Notes under the pieces: generated by a model
The model's input: the letters and a program-made list of their open reading frames with translations, nothing else
What the model was told of the DNA's origin: nothing
The model's database searches: none
Translations under genes and position numbers: made by a program
Shown here: one piece after another, positions 38,742 through 47,357 of the stretch
How the letters are laid out: each line of letters starts with the position of its first letter
Numbering within the stretch: position 1 is the first letter of the stretch
From: Simplicispira suum
Lineage (GTDB): Bacteria > Pseudomonadota > Gammaproteobacteria > Burkholderiales > Burkholderiaceae_C
Assembly (NCBI RefSeq): GCF_003008595.1
Contig: NZ_CP027669.1
Coordinates: forward strand, 930,001 to 994,000
Reading direction: 5' to 3'
Length of the DNA: 64,000 bases

Positions 38742-40483
38742 AGCGGCTCCTCCACGGCGTCGGCCACGATCTGCGGCTTGACGGCCATGTCGGGCTGCAC
38801 GCCCATCAGGCGCAGCGTCTGCTGCACCACTTCGCTGAACACCGGCGCAGCGACGGCGCCGCCATAGATCACGCCGTTGCTGGGCTCGTCCACCATCACC
38901 GCCACAATGATGCGCGGCTTGTCGATGGGCGCCATGCCGGTGAACCAGGCGCGGTACTTGGTGGTGGAGTAGCCCTTGCCCACCTGCTTGCGTGCGGTAC
39001 CCGATTTGCCGCCCACGGAATAACCCAGCGTCTGCGCCTTTTGCCCGGTTCCGCCGGGGCCGGCAGCCATTTGCAGCATCTTGCGCACTTCGTCTGCGGT
39101 GCGCTGCGAAAACACGGGGACACCCACAGCCGGCACATCGGTCTTGAGCATGGTGGCCGGAATGATCTGGCCGTTGTGCGCAAACACGGTGTACGAACGC
39201 GCCATCTGGAACAGGCTGGCCGAGAGTCCATAGCCATACGACATGGTGGCCTGCTCGATCGGGCGCCAGGATTTGTAAGGCCGCAGCTTGCCGCTGACCA
39301 CGCCGGGGAAGCTCAGCTGGGGCTTCTGGCCAAAGCCGGCGGCCGAAAACGTCTCCCACATCTCACGCGCCGGCATCTGCATGGCAATTTTTGTGGTGCC
39401 AACGTTGCTCGACTTCTGAATTACGCCCTCCACCGTCAGGACACCGTAGTTGTGCGTGTCCGAGATGGTCGAGCCGGTGATCGTCAGGCGCCCCGGCGTG
39501 GTGTCCACGAGCGTGCCGGGCTTGACGCGCCCGCTGTTGAGCGCCAGACCAATGGTGAAGGGCTTCATCGTCGAGCCCGGCTCAAAAGTGTCGGTGAGGG
39601 CGCGGTTGCGCAGCTGCTCACCGCTCAGGTTGCGCCGCTTGTCGGGCACGAAGCTGGGGTAGTTGGCCAAGGCCAGCACTTCGCCGGTGATTGCATCGAG
39701 CACCACCACGCTGCCGGCCTTGGCCTTGTTGGCGATGACCTGGTCGCGCAATTTCTGGTAGGCGAAGAACTGCACCTTGCTATCGATGGACAGCTGCATG
39801 TCGCGCCCGTCCACCGGCAGCAGGTCTTCGCCCACACCTTCGACCACCCGGCCCATGCGGTCCTTGATGACGCGGCGCGAGCCGCTCTTGCCGGCAAGCA
39901 GGTCGTTGAAGGCCAGCTCCATGCCTTCCTGCCCCTTGTCTTCCACATTGGTAAAACCCACGACATGGGCTGCGGCTTCGCCTTCGGGGTATTCGCGCTT
40001 GTACTCCTTGCGCTGGTAAATGCCCTTGATCTTGAGCGCAGCGATCTTCTGGCCCACGTCCCAGTCCAGCTGGCGCTGCAGCCAGACGAAGGTTTTGTCT
40101 TCGTCCGCCAGCTTGGCTGTGAGCGATGCGTAGGGCATGCCAAGCAGGCCGGCGAGCTGCTTGAGCTCGGCCCTGGCTTCGGGCGTTGCCTGCTCGACGT
40201 CTTCCGGGATGGCCCAGATGCTGGCGGCCGGCACGCTGGAGGCCAGGATGAAGCCGTTGCGGTCCAGAATGCGGCCGCGGTTGGCGGGCAGCTCAAGCGT
40301 GCGCGCAAAACGAACCTCGCCCTGGCGCTGGAAAAAGGAATTGTTGATGATCTGCACGTAGGACGCGCGGGCACCAAGTGCCACAAAGCCCAGCGCCACC
40401 ATGGCGACGATGAATTTGCTGCGCCAGACGGGCGTCTTGCTCGCCAGCAAAGGGCTCATCGTGTAGCGCACACTGCGGCTCAT
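38738..40483 (-). CDS. ftsI: Peptidoglycan D,D-transpeptidase FtsI (PBP3)
   Basis: Septal transpeptidase of 581 residues with one N-terminal membrane helix (FIVAMVALGFVALGARASYV). RGRILDRNGFILASS lies in the pedestal domain. Catalytic motifs are STMK (EPGSTMKPF), SSN (QKSSNVGTTKI) and KSGT (VGGKSGTARKQ). It overlaps ftsL (ATGA) and murE (GTGA). Works with FtsW at the septum. Confidence 0.98.
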   Translation of the reverse strand: MSRSVRYTMSPLLASKTPVWRSKFIVAMVALGFVALGARASYVQIINNSFFQRQGEVRFARTLELPANRGRILDRNGFILASSVPAASIWAIPEDVEQATPEARAELKQLAGLLGMPYASLTAKLADEDKTFVWLQRQLDWDVGQKIAALKIKGIYQRKEYKREYPEGEAAAHVVGFTNVEDKGQEGMELAFNDLLAGKSGSRRVIKDRMGRVVEGVGEDLLPVDGRDMQLSIDSKVQFFAYQKLRDQVIANKAKAGSVVVLDAITGEVLALANYPSFVPDKRRNLSGEQLRNRALTDTFEPGSTMKPFTIGLALNSGRVKPGTLVDTTPGRLTITGSTISDTHNYGVLTVEGVIQKSSNVGTTKIAMQMPAREMWETFSAAGFGQKPQLSFPGVVSGKLRPYKSWRPIEQATMSYGYGLSASLFQMARSYTVFAHNGQIIPATMLKTDVPAVGVPVFSQRTADEVRKMLQMAAGPGGTGQKAQTLGYSVGGKSGTARKQVGKGYSTTKYRAWFTGMAPIDKPRIIVAVMVDEPSNGVIYGGAVAAPVFSEVVQQTLRLMGVQPDMAVKPQIVADAVEEPL

Positions 40484-40824
40484 GGCTGCCCCCCGGCCGC
40501 CGAGGCAGCTGGCGTGCGCGCCACAGGGCTTTGACCCGCAGCCAGCGCAGCTGCGGCGGCCTCGGGCATCGAGATATAGCGCGTGATGGCGGGCGTGGCC
40601 GAGCGCATGTTGAGCTGCGCGCGTGCCAGTGCTTCGACACGCAGCGGCGTGGCCTGAGCGCGCTTTTCCACTTGCAGGCGATCGTGTTCGGTGTCCAGGC
40701 GCCGCGCCTCGCTGTGGGCGCGATCGAGTGCGGTGTATAGCTGGCGCGACTCGTACTGCGTGCGCACAAGGTACAGCGCGCTGCCGAGCACCAGCACAAA
40801 CAACAAGAGATTCACCCGCGCCAC
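40480..40824 (-). CDS. ftsL: Cell division protein FtsL
   Basis: Bitopic divisome protein of 114 residues. The membrane helix LLLFVLVLGSALYLVRTQYE is followed by a predicted coiled coil (YTALDRAHSEARRLDTEHDR). The start is GTG, three bases after the rsmH stop. The Ala-rich tail is variable in the family. The identification rests on position and topology as much as sequence. Confidence 0.92.
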   Translation of the reverse strand: MARVNLLLFVLVLGSALYLVRTQYESRQLYTALDRAHSEARRLDTEHDRLQVEKRAQATPLRVEALARAQLNMRSATPAITRYISMPEAAAAALAAGQSPVARTPAASAAGGQP

Positions 40825-40827
40825 GCT

Positions 40828-41754
40828 TTATGCCTCCGTGCGTCGGGCGACGCGCATGATGGCGCTGCGCGAGCGCGGGTTGGCGGCTACTTCGGCGGCA
40901 CTGGGCCGCACCCGTGCCAGCGCTTCCAACTGCATGGCACGCGGCGGAGCAAAGGGCGCGCGGCGATCAAACACCTGTCTGGAATGCAGCGCAATGAACT
41001 GCTTGACGATGCGATCTTCGAGCGAATGAAAGCTGATCACCACCAATCGCCCACCGGGTTCAAGCACCTGAAGGCACGCTTCTAGCGCCTGTTGCAGCTC
41101 TTCAAGCTCGGCGTTGATGAAAATCCGAAGAGCCTGAAATGTGCGCGTTGCAGGGTTCTGGCCTGCCTCGCGGGTTTTGACCGCGCCAGCCACGAGATCG
41201 GCAAGTTCGGCGGTGCGGACCAGAGGACCGCGCTCCTGCCTCCGAGCAACAATCGCCTTTGCAATGGGGCCAGCAAACCGTTCTTCACCGTATTCACGTA
41301 TCACCTCCGAAATCTGGTCCACCGGCGCATCGGCCAGCCACTCGGCCACGCTCTGGCCTCGCGTGGTGTCCATGCGCATGTCCAGTGGACCGTCGAACCG
41401 AAAACTGAAGCCCCGCTCGGGCGAGTCGATCTGCGGGGAACTGATGCCCAGGTCCAGCAGCACCCCGGCGGCGCTCTGTGGAGACAGATCCGCCAGCTCA
41501 CGAAAACCGGCGTGACGAATGGAAAAACGCGCATCCTGGATGCGCGCTGCTTCTTGGATCGCTTCGGGGTCCTTGTCGAACGCCAGAAGCCTTGCCCCAG
41601 GCGGCAGCCGTGAGAGCATGCGCCGCGAGTGCCCTCCCCGGCCAAACGTAGCGTCGATCCACAAACCATCGCCGCGGCCCGTCGCGTCAGCCAGCAGCGC
41701 ATCCACCGCCTCATCAAGCAGCACGGTGATGTGTTGCAGCGCAGGGGCTGTCAT
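40828..41754 (-). CDS. rsmH: 16S rRNA (cytosine-1402-N4)-methyltransferase
   Basis: SAM-dependent methyltransferase of 308 residues, formerly Mra[14 protein letters not shown] opens the protein; the SAM site is [34 protein letters not shown] and [14 protein letters not shown] are diagnostic. The ATG is used; a TTG three codons earlier overlaps the mraZ stop (TTGA) and may be the real coupled start. Confidence 0.97.
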   Translation of the reverse strand: MTAPALQHITVLLDEAVDALLADATGRGDGLWIDATFGRGGHSRRMLSRLPPGARLLAFDKDPEAIQEAARIQDARFSIRHAGFRELADLSPQSAAGVLLDLGISSPQIDSPERGFSFRFDGPLDMRMDTTRGQSVAEWLADAPVDQISEVIREYGEERFAGPIAKAIVARRQERGPLVRTAELADLVAGAVKTREAGQNPATRTFQALRIFINAELEELQQALEACLQVLEPGGRLVVISFHSLEDRIVKQFIALHSRQVFDRRAPFAPPRAMQLEALARVRPSAAEVAANPRSRSAIMRVARRTEA

Positions 41755-41759
41755 GGCGG

Positions 41760-42188
41760 TCAAAACGAAAAATCCTTGAGCACGTCGGGCATTTCGCCCT
41801 GCACGGCCTGGGCTTCCTGGGCGTCGTAGGTCGCCTTGTCCCAGAGTTCAAAATGCTTGCCCATGCCGAGCAGCAACACATCGCGCGTGAGGCCCGCCGA
41901 CTGGCGCAGCTCGGGAGATACCAGAACCCGGCCTGTGCCGTCCATGTCAACGTCCATGGCATTGCCCAGAAACATGCGTTTCCACCACTGGGCGGACATG
42001 GGCAATTGGGCAATGCGATCGCGGAATTGTTCCCACTCCGGACGGGGAAACACCATCAGGCAACCGTGCGGATGCTTGGTGATCGTGAGCTGTCCGGCGG
42101 AGGCGCTCAGCGCGTCACGGTACCGGGTCGGCACAGAAAGCCGACCCTTGGCATCGAGACTGAGCGACGAAGCGCCTTGAAAGACCAA
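41760..42188 (-). CDS. mraZ: Transcriptional regulator MraZ (TTG start)
   Basis: AbrB-fold regulator of the dcw operon, 142 residues, with two SpoVT/AbrB-like repeats: [15 protein letters not shown] and [14 protein letters not shown]. No ATG fits; the start is TTG giving (M)[11 protein letters not shown], with AGGGGAA six bases upstream. The first gene of the cluster, it has a four-unit repeat upstream that matches MraZ boxes, so it probably controls its own operon. It ends DVLKDFSF. Confidence 0.95.
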   Translation of the reverse strand: MVFQGASSLSLDAKGRLSVPTRYRDALSASAGQLTITKHPHGCLMVFPRPEWEQFRDRIAQLPMSAQWWKRMFLGNAMDVDMDGTGRVLVSPELRQSAGLTRDVLLLGMGKHFELWDKATYDAQEAQAVQGEMPDVLKDFSF

Positions 42189-42241
42189 TCCATTCCCCTG
42201 CTGTTCCTGGGCTCAGTGGGCGCCTCCAAAACAGGAAACGG

Positions 42242-42276
42242 CACTTTTCACCACTTAATTGCACTTTTTTGCACTG
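42242..42276 (-). promoter_or_regulatory. MraZ operator: four AGTG boxes with exact 10-base spacing
   Basis: On the minus strand, four units follow at exact 10-base steps: CAGTG-CAAAA, AAGTG-CAATT, AAGTG-GTGAA, AAGTG-CCGTT. MraZ proteins bind arrays of GTG-containing boxes with one helical-turn spacing, such as AAAGTG repeats in Mycoplasma. The array overlaps the proposed -10 element and lies 54 bases before the mraZ start. Confidence 0.85.
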
Positions 42277-42300
42277 TAGCAGGAAACCACCAGGGAGCAA
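42273..42300 (-). promoter_or_regulatory. Candidate dcw promoter upstream of mraZ
   Basis: TTGCTC, 16 bases, TACAGT on the minus strand. The -10 runs into the first MraZ box, so bound MraZ would block the promoter. The remaining upstream region to the hslU stop is AT-richer than average; I see no other feature in it. Confidence 0.6.
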
Positions 42301-42461
42301 GGGGGTTTGCAACATCTTCTTGCAATGAAATCAAGGACTTAGGCGTGATTCCGCCGCCGGAATTCAGAAAAACCGTTGTACATGAAGCAGTTAGAGGCTT
42401 CACTGAAAGTAAAACCTCCGAGACGCTGTCGGGACTTGTGGCTCCCCACCTGCCCCCTGCG

Positions 42462-43778
42462 TCAGAGAATGAAGCGCGAGAGGTCTTCGTCCTGGCTCAG
42501 CGCCTGCAGACGCTCGTCGACATAGGCCGCGTCGATGCGCACGGTCTGCCCGCTGCGGTGGGCGGCGTCAAAACTCACTTCGTCGAGCAGGCGCTCCATG
42601 ACCGTGGAGAGGCGCCGCGCACCAATGTTTTCGGTGCGCTCGTTGACCTCAAAGGCGATGTGCGCGAGCCGCGTGATGCCCTCGGGAGTGAACTCGAGCG
42701 CTACGCCTTCGGTGGCCAGCAAGGCCTGGTACTGGCGCACCAGAGAGGCGTCCGTCGCCATCAGGATGGCTTCGAAATCCTGCACCGACAACGATTCAAG
42801 CTCGACGCGGATAGGAAACCGCCCCTGCAGTTCGGGAATCAGGTCGCTGGGCTTGGCGAGGTGAAAGGCGCCCGAGGCGATGAACAGGATGTGATCCGTC
42901 TTGACCACGCCGTACTTGGTGGACACGGTCGTGCCTTCCACCAGGGGCAGGAGATCGCGCTGCACGCCCTGGCGCGACACATCGGTGCCGCTGGTTTCCT
43001 GGCGCGTGGCCACCTTGTCGATCTCGTCGATGAAGACGATGCCGTTTTGTTCGGCATTGGAGATGGCCTGGGTTTTGATCTCTTCCTCGTTGACCAGCTT
43101 GCCGGCTTCTTCGTCGATCAGCAACCGCCGGGCTTCGGCAATCACCAGGCGCCGCTTGTGTCGCCGCTCCTGCCCCATCTGGCTGAACATGCCGCGCAGC
43201 TGCTCTGCCATGTCTTCCATACCCTGGGGCCCCATGATTTCAAGCTGCGGGCGCGCTTCCTGCACCTCAATTTCAATTTCGCGCGCGTCCAGCTCGCCCT
43301 CGCGCAGCTTCTTGCGGAACACCTGGCGCGCCGTACCGCCTTCACCGGGCTCACCGGTGCGGGCGGGTGGCAGCAGAGCGTCCAGCAGGCGCTCTTCCGC
43401 CGCATCTTCCGCTCGGGTGCGCACCTTGCGGGTGTGGAGTTCCCGCTGCTGCTTGACGGAAATTTCGGCGAGATCGCGGATGATGGCGTCGACATCCTTG
43501 CCAACATAGCCCACTTCGGTGAATTTGGTCGCTTCCACCTTCACAAAGGGTGCCTCGGCCAGCCGCGCCAGTCGGCGTGCGATTTCCGTCTTGCCAACCC
43601 CCGTGGGGCCAATCATGAGAATGTTTTTTGGCGTGATTTCGTGCCGCAGCTCGGCCGCCACCTGCTGGCGGCGCCAGCGATTGCGCAGCGCAATGGCCAC
43701 CGCACGCTTGGCGTTGGCCTGGCCAACGATGTGGCGGTCGAGTTCGGAGACGATCTCCTGGGGGGTCATTGAAGACAT
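42462..43778 (-). CDS. hslU: ATP-dependent protease ATPase subunit HslU
   Basis: AAA+ unfoldase of 438 residues working with HslV. Walker [16 protein letters not shown], pore-loop region [11 protein letters not shown], Walker [12 protein letters not shown], and the C-terminal tail DLSRFIL that docks into HslV are all present. The I-domain (about residues 110-245) carries the [16 protein letters not shown] segment. It follows hslV with a palindromic repeat in the gap. Confidence 0.98.
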   Translation of the reverse strand: MSSMTPQEIVSELDRHIVGQANAKRAVAIALRNRWRRQQVAAELRHEITPKNILMIGPTGVGKTEIARRLARLAEAPFVKVEATKFTEVGYVGKDVDAIIRDLAEISVKQQRELHTRKVRTRAEDAAEERLLDALLPPARTGEPGEGGTARQVFRKKLREGELDAREIEIEVQEARPQLEIMGPQGMEDMAEQLRGMFSQMGQERRHKRRLVIAEARRLLIDEEAGKLVNEEEIKTQAISNAEQNGIVFIDEIDKVATRQETSGTDVSRQGVQRDLLPLVEGTTVSTKYGVVKTDHILFIASGAFHLAKPSDLIPELQGRFPIRVELESLSVQDFEAILMATDASLVRQYQALLATEGVALEFTPEGITRLAHIAFEVNERTENIGARRLSTVMERLLDEVSFDAAHRSGQTVRIDAAYVDERLQALSQDEDLSRFIL

Positions 43779-43788
43779 GGAAATAGTG

Positions 43789-43847
43789 GTAATTTTGGCA
43801 TCTAGCGCTTGATGGGAAAGCGTTAATAGCTATTTATTTTATAGCAC
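43789..43847 (+). repeat. Short palindromic repeat, copy F (between hslV and hslU)
   Basis: TTTTGGCATCTAGCGCTTGA, then TGGGAAAGCGTTAATAGCTA, then TTTATTTTATAGC. It fills most of the 84-base gap between two genes that are normally co-transcribed, so the mRNA probably carries it as a hairpin. Confidence 0.8.
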
Positions 43848-43862
43848 TTGTCACCGACGCAC

Positions 43863-44426
43863 TCAGAGCGTCTCGATGGTGTGCTGCATGTTGGTGTAAA
43901 TGCACAGCTCGCCAGCGATCTCCAGCGATTTCTTGACGATCTCAGCCGGCGCCAGCTCGGTGTTCTGCAGCAGCGCCTTGGCGGCCGAATGGGCGTAAGC
44001 CCCACCCGAGCCGATGGCGACGATGCCCTGTTCGGGTTCGAGTACATCGCCGTTGCCGGTGATGATGAGCGAGGCCTCCAGGTCGGCCACGGCCAGCATG
44101 GCTTCGAGCCGGCGCAGCACGCGGTCGGTGCGCCAGTCCTTGGTCAGTTCGATGGCGGCCCGCACCAATTGGCCCTGGTGCTTCTCCAGCTTGGCCTCGA
44201 AGCGCTCAAACAGCGTAAATGCGTCGGCCGTCGCGCCAGCAAAACCGGCCAGCACCTTGCCATGGTGGAGCCTGCGCACCTTGCGGGCAGTCCCTTTGAC
44301 GACGATGTTGCCCAGCGTGACCTGCCCATCGCCGCCAATAGCGACTTGCATGCCGGCAGGCGTCTGGCGCCGGACGCTAAGAATGGTGGTGCCGTGAAAA
44401 ACCGGCGCATTGTTTGAAGAATCCAT
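43863..44426 (-). CDS. hslV: ATP-dependent protease subunit HslV
   Basis: Threonine protease of 187 residues, proteasome-like. The catalytic Thr starts the mature sequence [20 protein letters not shown] after a 12-residue propeptide ([12 protein letters not shown]). [22 protein letters not shown] matches the family. It is the first gene of hslVU. Confidence 0.98.
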   Translation of the reverse strand: MDSSNNAPVFHGTTILSVRRQTPAGMQVAIGGDGQVTLGNIVVKGTARKVRRLHHGKVLAGFAGATADAFTLFERFEAKLEKHQGQLVRAAIELTKDWRTDRVLRRLEAMLAVADLEASLIITGNGDVLEPEQGIVAIGSGGAYAHSAAKALLQNTELAPAEIVKKSLEIAGELCIYTNMQHTIETL

Positions 44427-44499
44427 AGCGCCGACAGATGGGGGCAGCTGTTCGTTTTACAAGCGCACAACGATACGCGCCGCCCGCTATCAGCAACCG

Positions 44500-44620
44500 C
44501 CGCGCTGGCGGCATCCCCCTTCCCGCATCACGCAGCGAAGCGAGAGAACGGGCGAGGGCTGCAGCTCCGAAGGGCTTGCGCCTCTGGCGCTTGCTCGAAG
44601 CGGCGCAGCCCCTCAGAGGC
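44500..44620 (+). repeat. GC-rich interspersed repeat, copy R3 (downstream of the STAS-like gene, upstream of hslV)
   Basis: CGGCATCCCCCTTCCCGCAT, then GCAGCGAAGCGAGAGAACGG, then GGGCTGCAGCTCCGAAGGGC and TTGCGCCTCTGGCGCTTGCTC. It resembles the middle and right part of R1. The frame of the adjoining gene ends at its border. Confidence 0.5.
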
Positions 44621-44625
44621 GTGCC

Positions 44626-46365
44626 TCAATCCTTGCGGGCCACCACCCATGCGTGCTCGTTGATGCCAACCACGTTGAAGAACACCGCCACCAGGCGGTG
44701 CAGGTTCAAAAACTGCACCACGCGGCCCTGGGCCTGCTGATCTGCCGTCCAGTTGAGCACCGAGCCGGCGGCCAGAAAATCCATGCGGATCAGGCGGTCA
44801 CAGCGCACCTGCAGCGGCTGTTTGGGGTCAGCGGGGATGACCAGAGCCTCCAGCAGAGCCGTAGCATCGCCCTCCACCTGGCCCGCCAAGCCGGGCGCTT
44901 CAGGAACCAAAGGCGCTGGAGCGCTGGGCTCGCCGTTGGGACCTGGCGCATCCCAATGGGCACGGGCCATAAGCTCAGCCCCGTCTGCTCGTGCAGCGTC
45001 TGCGCTTGGTGGATCGCCTGCGTCGTCCCGGTAGCCGCATCGCGGTGCCTGCCACGACGGCGGTGAGACCTCATAGGTTACGCAGTAATCCAGCGCCACC
45101 ATTTCAAATTCTTCGGGCCGCCCCATGAAGCGCAGTGCCGCCATGCGCAGGCGCCACCATTCCGGATCCTGGGTCCGATCGCCCGATTGGGTGTGCGATT
45201 CGAGCAGCGCCTGCAGGCGGTCGACACCTACGAATACGATTTGCCCTTCTTCTTCCGCCCACCGCGTGAACTCCGTGGCCAGCGCCGGCACCGCCGCCGG
45301 GTCAATTGCAGTGATGCGGGACCAGGTCAGCGTCCAGGGAGGCGCCGACCGACCGAGCGCTGCCTGCAGCGCGGCCACCGTCTGCTGCGTGAGCGTGGGC
45401 GGCGCGTTCCAGGCAAAGTCGCGCCTTGCCGGCGCCGCAGACTCGGCCGGCTCGATCTCCACGCCCAACTGCGCAGGCATGGAGAACCACAGCGGGGCCG
45501 AACGATCAAACCGCGCCGCATAGCTAATGGCCAGTGTGTCAAAACGCTCTTGCTGGCCCGTGGCACGGTACAGATCAAACAGCGTCATCCATATCTCCAG
45601 CAACTCTTCGGGCTCATCGTCGATGTGCTGCGCCAGCACTTCCTGCAAGCCAGCTTCGGCGCCTTCCTGATCGCCGTTGGCAAACCGGATGGCCGCCTCC
45701 TCAAGATCGGGTTCGTGCACGAATTTCTCCAGTTCGGGGGCTGCAGGCGCTTGTGCAGTCCGGGGTTGGCGAGGATCCTGCGGCTGCTGCGCCAGCGCGG
45801 CGCTCCCAAAAGCAGCAATGGACATGCTGTCGTCGGCAAACAGCGGTGCTGCCGGCCCCCCCGGCTCCAAACCGCCTGGCAGGGACATGGGCGCTGTCGG
45901 CGCAAAGGCCGTACCACCGGCCTGAGCATCCGCGCGCTGGACATCGTTTGCCCTGGGTGACTGCAAGCCCATGGGCTCGGTCGGCGCATCGGAGTTTTGC
46001 TTGCTTTTCCACCATTGCATCGACATCTGCGCCTCGATCTCGTCGATCTTCTTGATCGTTACCGCGCGATCGTCGGGCGAGGTCAGGCTGCTCTGGAAGA
46101 AAGACGGGCGCGCAGCCGGGTCTTCCACCCGCTGGCCGGTCAAGGCATCGCGCTGTCGGAGTTTGCGCAACTGATCGAACTCACGCCGTCGAACAAAGTC
46201 GTTGCGGCGTTTGCGCTCGATCATCTCCTTGAGCATTTGCTTGCTGTACTGGCTCTCCCGATCGGCTTCGATCGAGTCCAGATCGGTCCAGTTCACCGTG
46301 GGGTTGCGAACAAAGCGCACAACCTTGGACAACAGACCGGTGGGTTGCGTTTCTTCCTTGCTCAT
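44626..46365 (-). CDS. Conserved hypothetical protein with STAS-like domains
   Basis: Protein of 579 residues, no signal peptide. N-terminal ~100 residues are charged and helical (YSKQMLKEMIERKRRNDF). A long Pro/Ala-rich linker follows, then a helical, TPR-like stretch (EEAAIRFANGDQEGAEAGLQ). Two regions look like STAS folds: about residues 340-395 (WSRITAIDPAAVPALATEF) and the C-terminal end (CDRLIRMDFLAAGSVLNW to VAVFFNVVGINEHAWV). STAS domains act as anti-anti-sigma or regulatory modules. It starts 29 bases after dksA and is probably in its operon. Function is unknown; the STAS call is from pattern, not a search. Confidence 0.7.
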   Translation of the reverse strand: MSKEETQPTGLLSKVVRFVRNPTVNWTDLDSIEADRESQYSKQMLKEMIERKRRNDFVRRREFDQLRKLRQRDALTGQRVEDPAARPSFFQSSLTSPDDRAVTIKKIDEIEAQMSMQWWKSKQNSDAPTEPMGLQSPRANDVQRADAQAGGTAFAPTAPMSLPGGLEPGGPAAPLFADDSMSIAAFGSAALAQQPQDPRQPRTAQAPAAPELEKFVHEPDLEEAAIRFANGDQEGAEAGLQEVLAQHIDDEPEELLEIWMTLFDLYRATGQQERFDTLAISYAARFDRSAPLWFSMPAQLGVEIEPAESAAPARRDFAWNAPPTLTQQTVAALQAALGRSAPPWTLTWSRITAIDPAAVPALATEFTRWAEEEGQIVFVGVDRLQALLESHTQSGDRTQDPEWWRLRMAALRFMGRPEEFEMVALDYCVTYEVSPPSWQAPRCGYRDDAGDPPSADAARADGAELMARAHWDAPGPNGEPSAPAPLVPEAPGLAGQVEGDATALLEALVIPADPKQPLQVRCDRLIRMDFLAAGSVLNWTADQQAQGRVVQFLNLHRLVAVFFNVVGINEHAWVVARKD

Positions 46366-46394
46366 GAGGCACAGTTTACGAGCGCCGCTGCCTC

Positions 46395-47180
46395 TTAGTC
46401 ACCAAACATTTTTTGCTTGAGTTCGCGGCGTTGCTGGGCTTCCAGTGAAAGCGTCGCTGTTGGGCGCGCCAACAACCGCCCCACGCCAATGGGTTCACCG
46501 GTTTCGTCGCAATAGCCGTAGTCGCCAGCGTCGATGCGGTTGATGGATTGCTCGATCTTCTTGAGCAGTTTGCGCTCGCGGTCGCGCGTGCGCAGCTCCA
46601 GCGCGTGCTCTTCCTCAATGGTGGCGCGGTCGGCCGGATCGGGCACCACCACGGTGTCCTCACGCAGATGCTCGGTGGTCTCTCCTGCGTTGTTGTGCAT
46701 GTCCTGTTTGAGCAGCACCAGCTTGTGGCGAAAGAACGCCACTTGTTTCTCGTTCATGTATTCCGAGTCGGGCATGGCGAGTATTTCGGCATCGCTCAAT
46801 TCCTCGGCCGACTTGGTTTTCCAGTTGTTGGCCAGTTTGCTGTCCTTCTTGGGTGGGGCCACAGGAGTGGCCATCTGCACTTGGGAAGGCGGCGGGGTGG
46901 AATAGCTGGACTTGGCCGCCGTCGAGGCCACCGACTGCGCCATGGAGGGCACGGTGAGCTGCGTCAGCCGCGACGAGGGGCGCGGGCTGCGCAATACACC
47001 GCCCGAGGACACCGGAGCCGGGGCGGCTACGGGCGCAACTGCTGGCCGCACCTCTTTTTTCACAGGCGTCTTCACAGAGGATTTCACAGGGGCCTTGGCC
47101 GTCGTCTTGGAGGCAGCAGTTTTTACCGCTGCAGTCGCTGCTTTGGCAGCCGGCTTGGGTTTGCTTGTTTGAGCGTTCAA
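46395..47180 (-). CDS. dksA: RNA polymerase-binding transcription factor DksA (long N-terminus, incomplete zinc finger)
   Basis: Secondary-channel factor that works with ppGpp. The coiled-coil tip has the needed Asp-Asp-Ala in VPDPADRATIEEE, and the globular domain is NRIDAGDYGYCDETGEP. Where E. coli has four zinc-binding Cys, only one is present: CDET and SLEA replace the two CxxC pairs. About 110 Lys/Ala/Pro-rich residues precede the conserved part. The start is TTG with GAGGAGACAGGA upstream, giving 261 residues; no ATG fits. DksA forms with few Cys are common in Betaproteobacteria. Confidence 0.93.
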   Translation of the reverse strand: MNAQTSKPKPAAKAATAAVKTAASKTTAKAPVKSSVKTPVKKEVRPAVAPVAAPAPVSSGGVLRSPRPSSRLTQLTVPSMAQSVASTAAKSSYSTPPPSQVQMATPVAPPKKDSKLANNWKTKSAEELSDAEILAMPDSEYMNEKQVAFFRHKLVLLKQDMHNNAGETTEHLREDTVVVPDPADRATIEEEHALELRTRDRERKLLKKIEQSINRIDAGDYGYCDETGEPIGVGRLLARPTATLSLEAQQRRELKQKMFGD

Positions 47181-47357
47181 TTCCTGTCTCCTCGCAATGC
47201 TGGGGGATGTCGCGCCGTGCGCGAGCCAGGGGCAGGAAGCCCCCGGTTGTTCACCGGGCCGCGATTGTATCGATACCGGCTTGCAGCCGAGCCTGCGTTG
47301 CCAAATACCCACAAATGCGTGGCCACAGGACCATGGAAAGAATCCAAACGCCCTCTG

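Noticed and set aside
37251..39359. 702-residue version of MurE
   Set aside because: The extra N-terminal 200 residues lie within ftsI in another frame. The GTGA overlap marks the real start.
41040..41120. Repeat-like CTAGCGCCTGTTGCAGCTC in rsmH
   Set aside because: It lacks the second AAGCGC arm and the AT-rich tail, and encodes the ordinary [11 protein letters not shown] helix.
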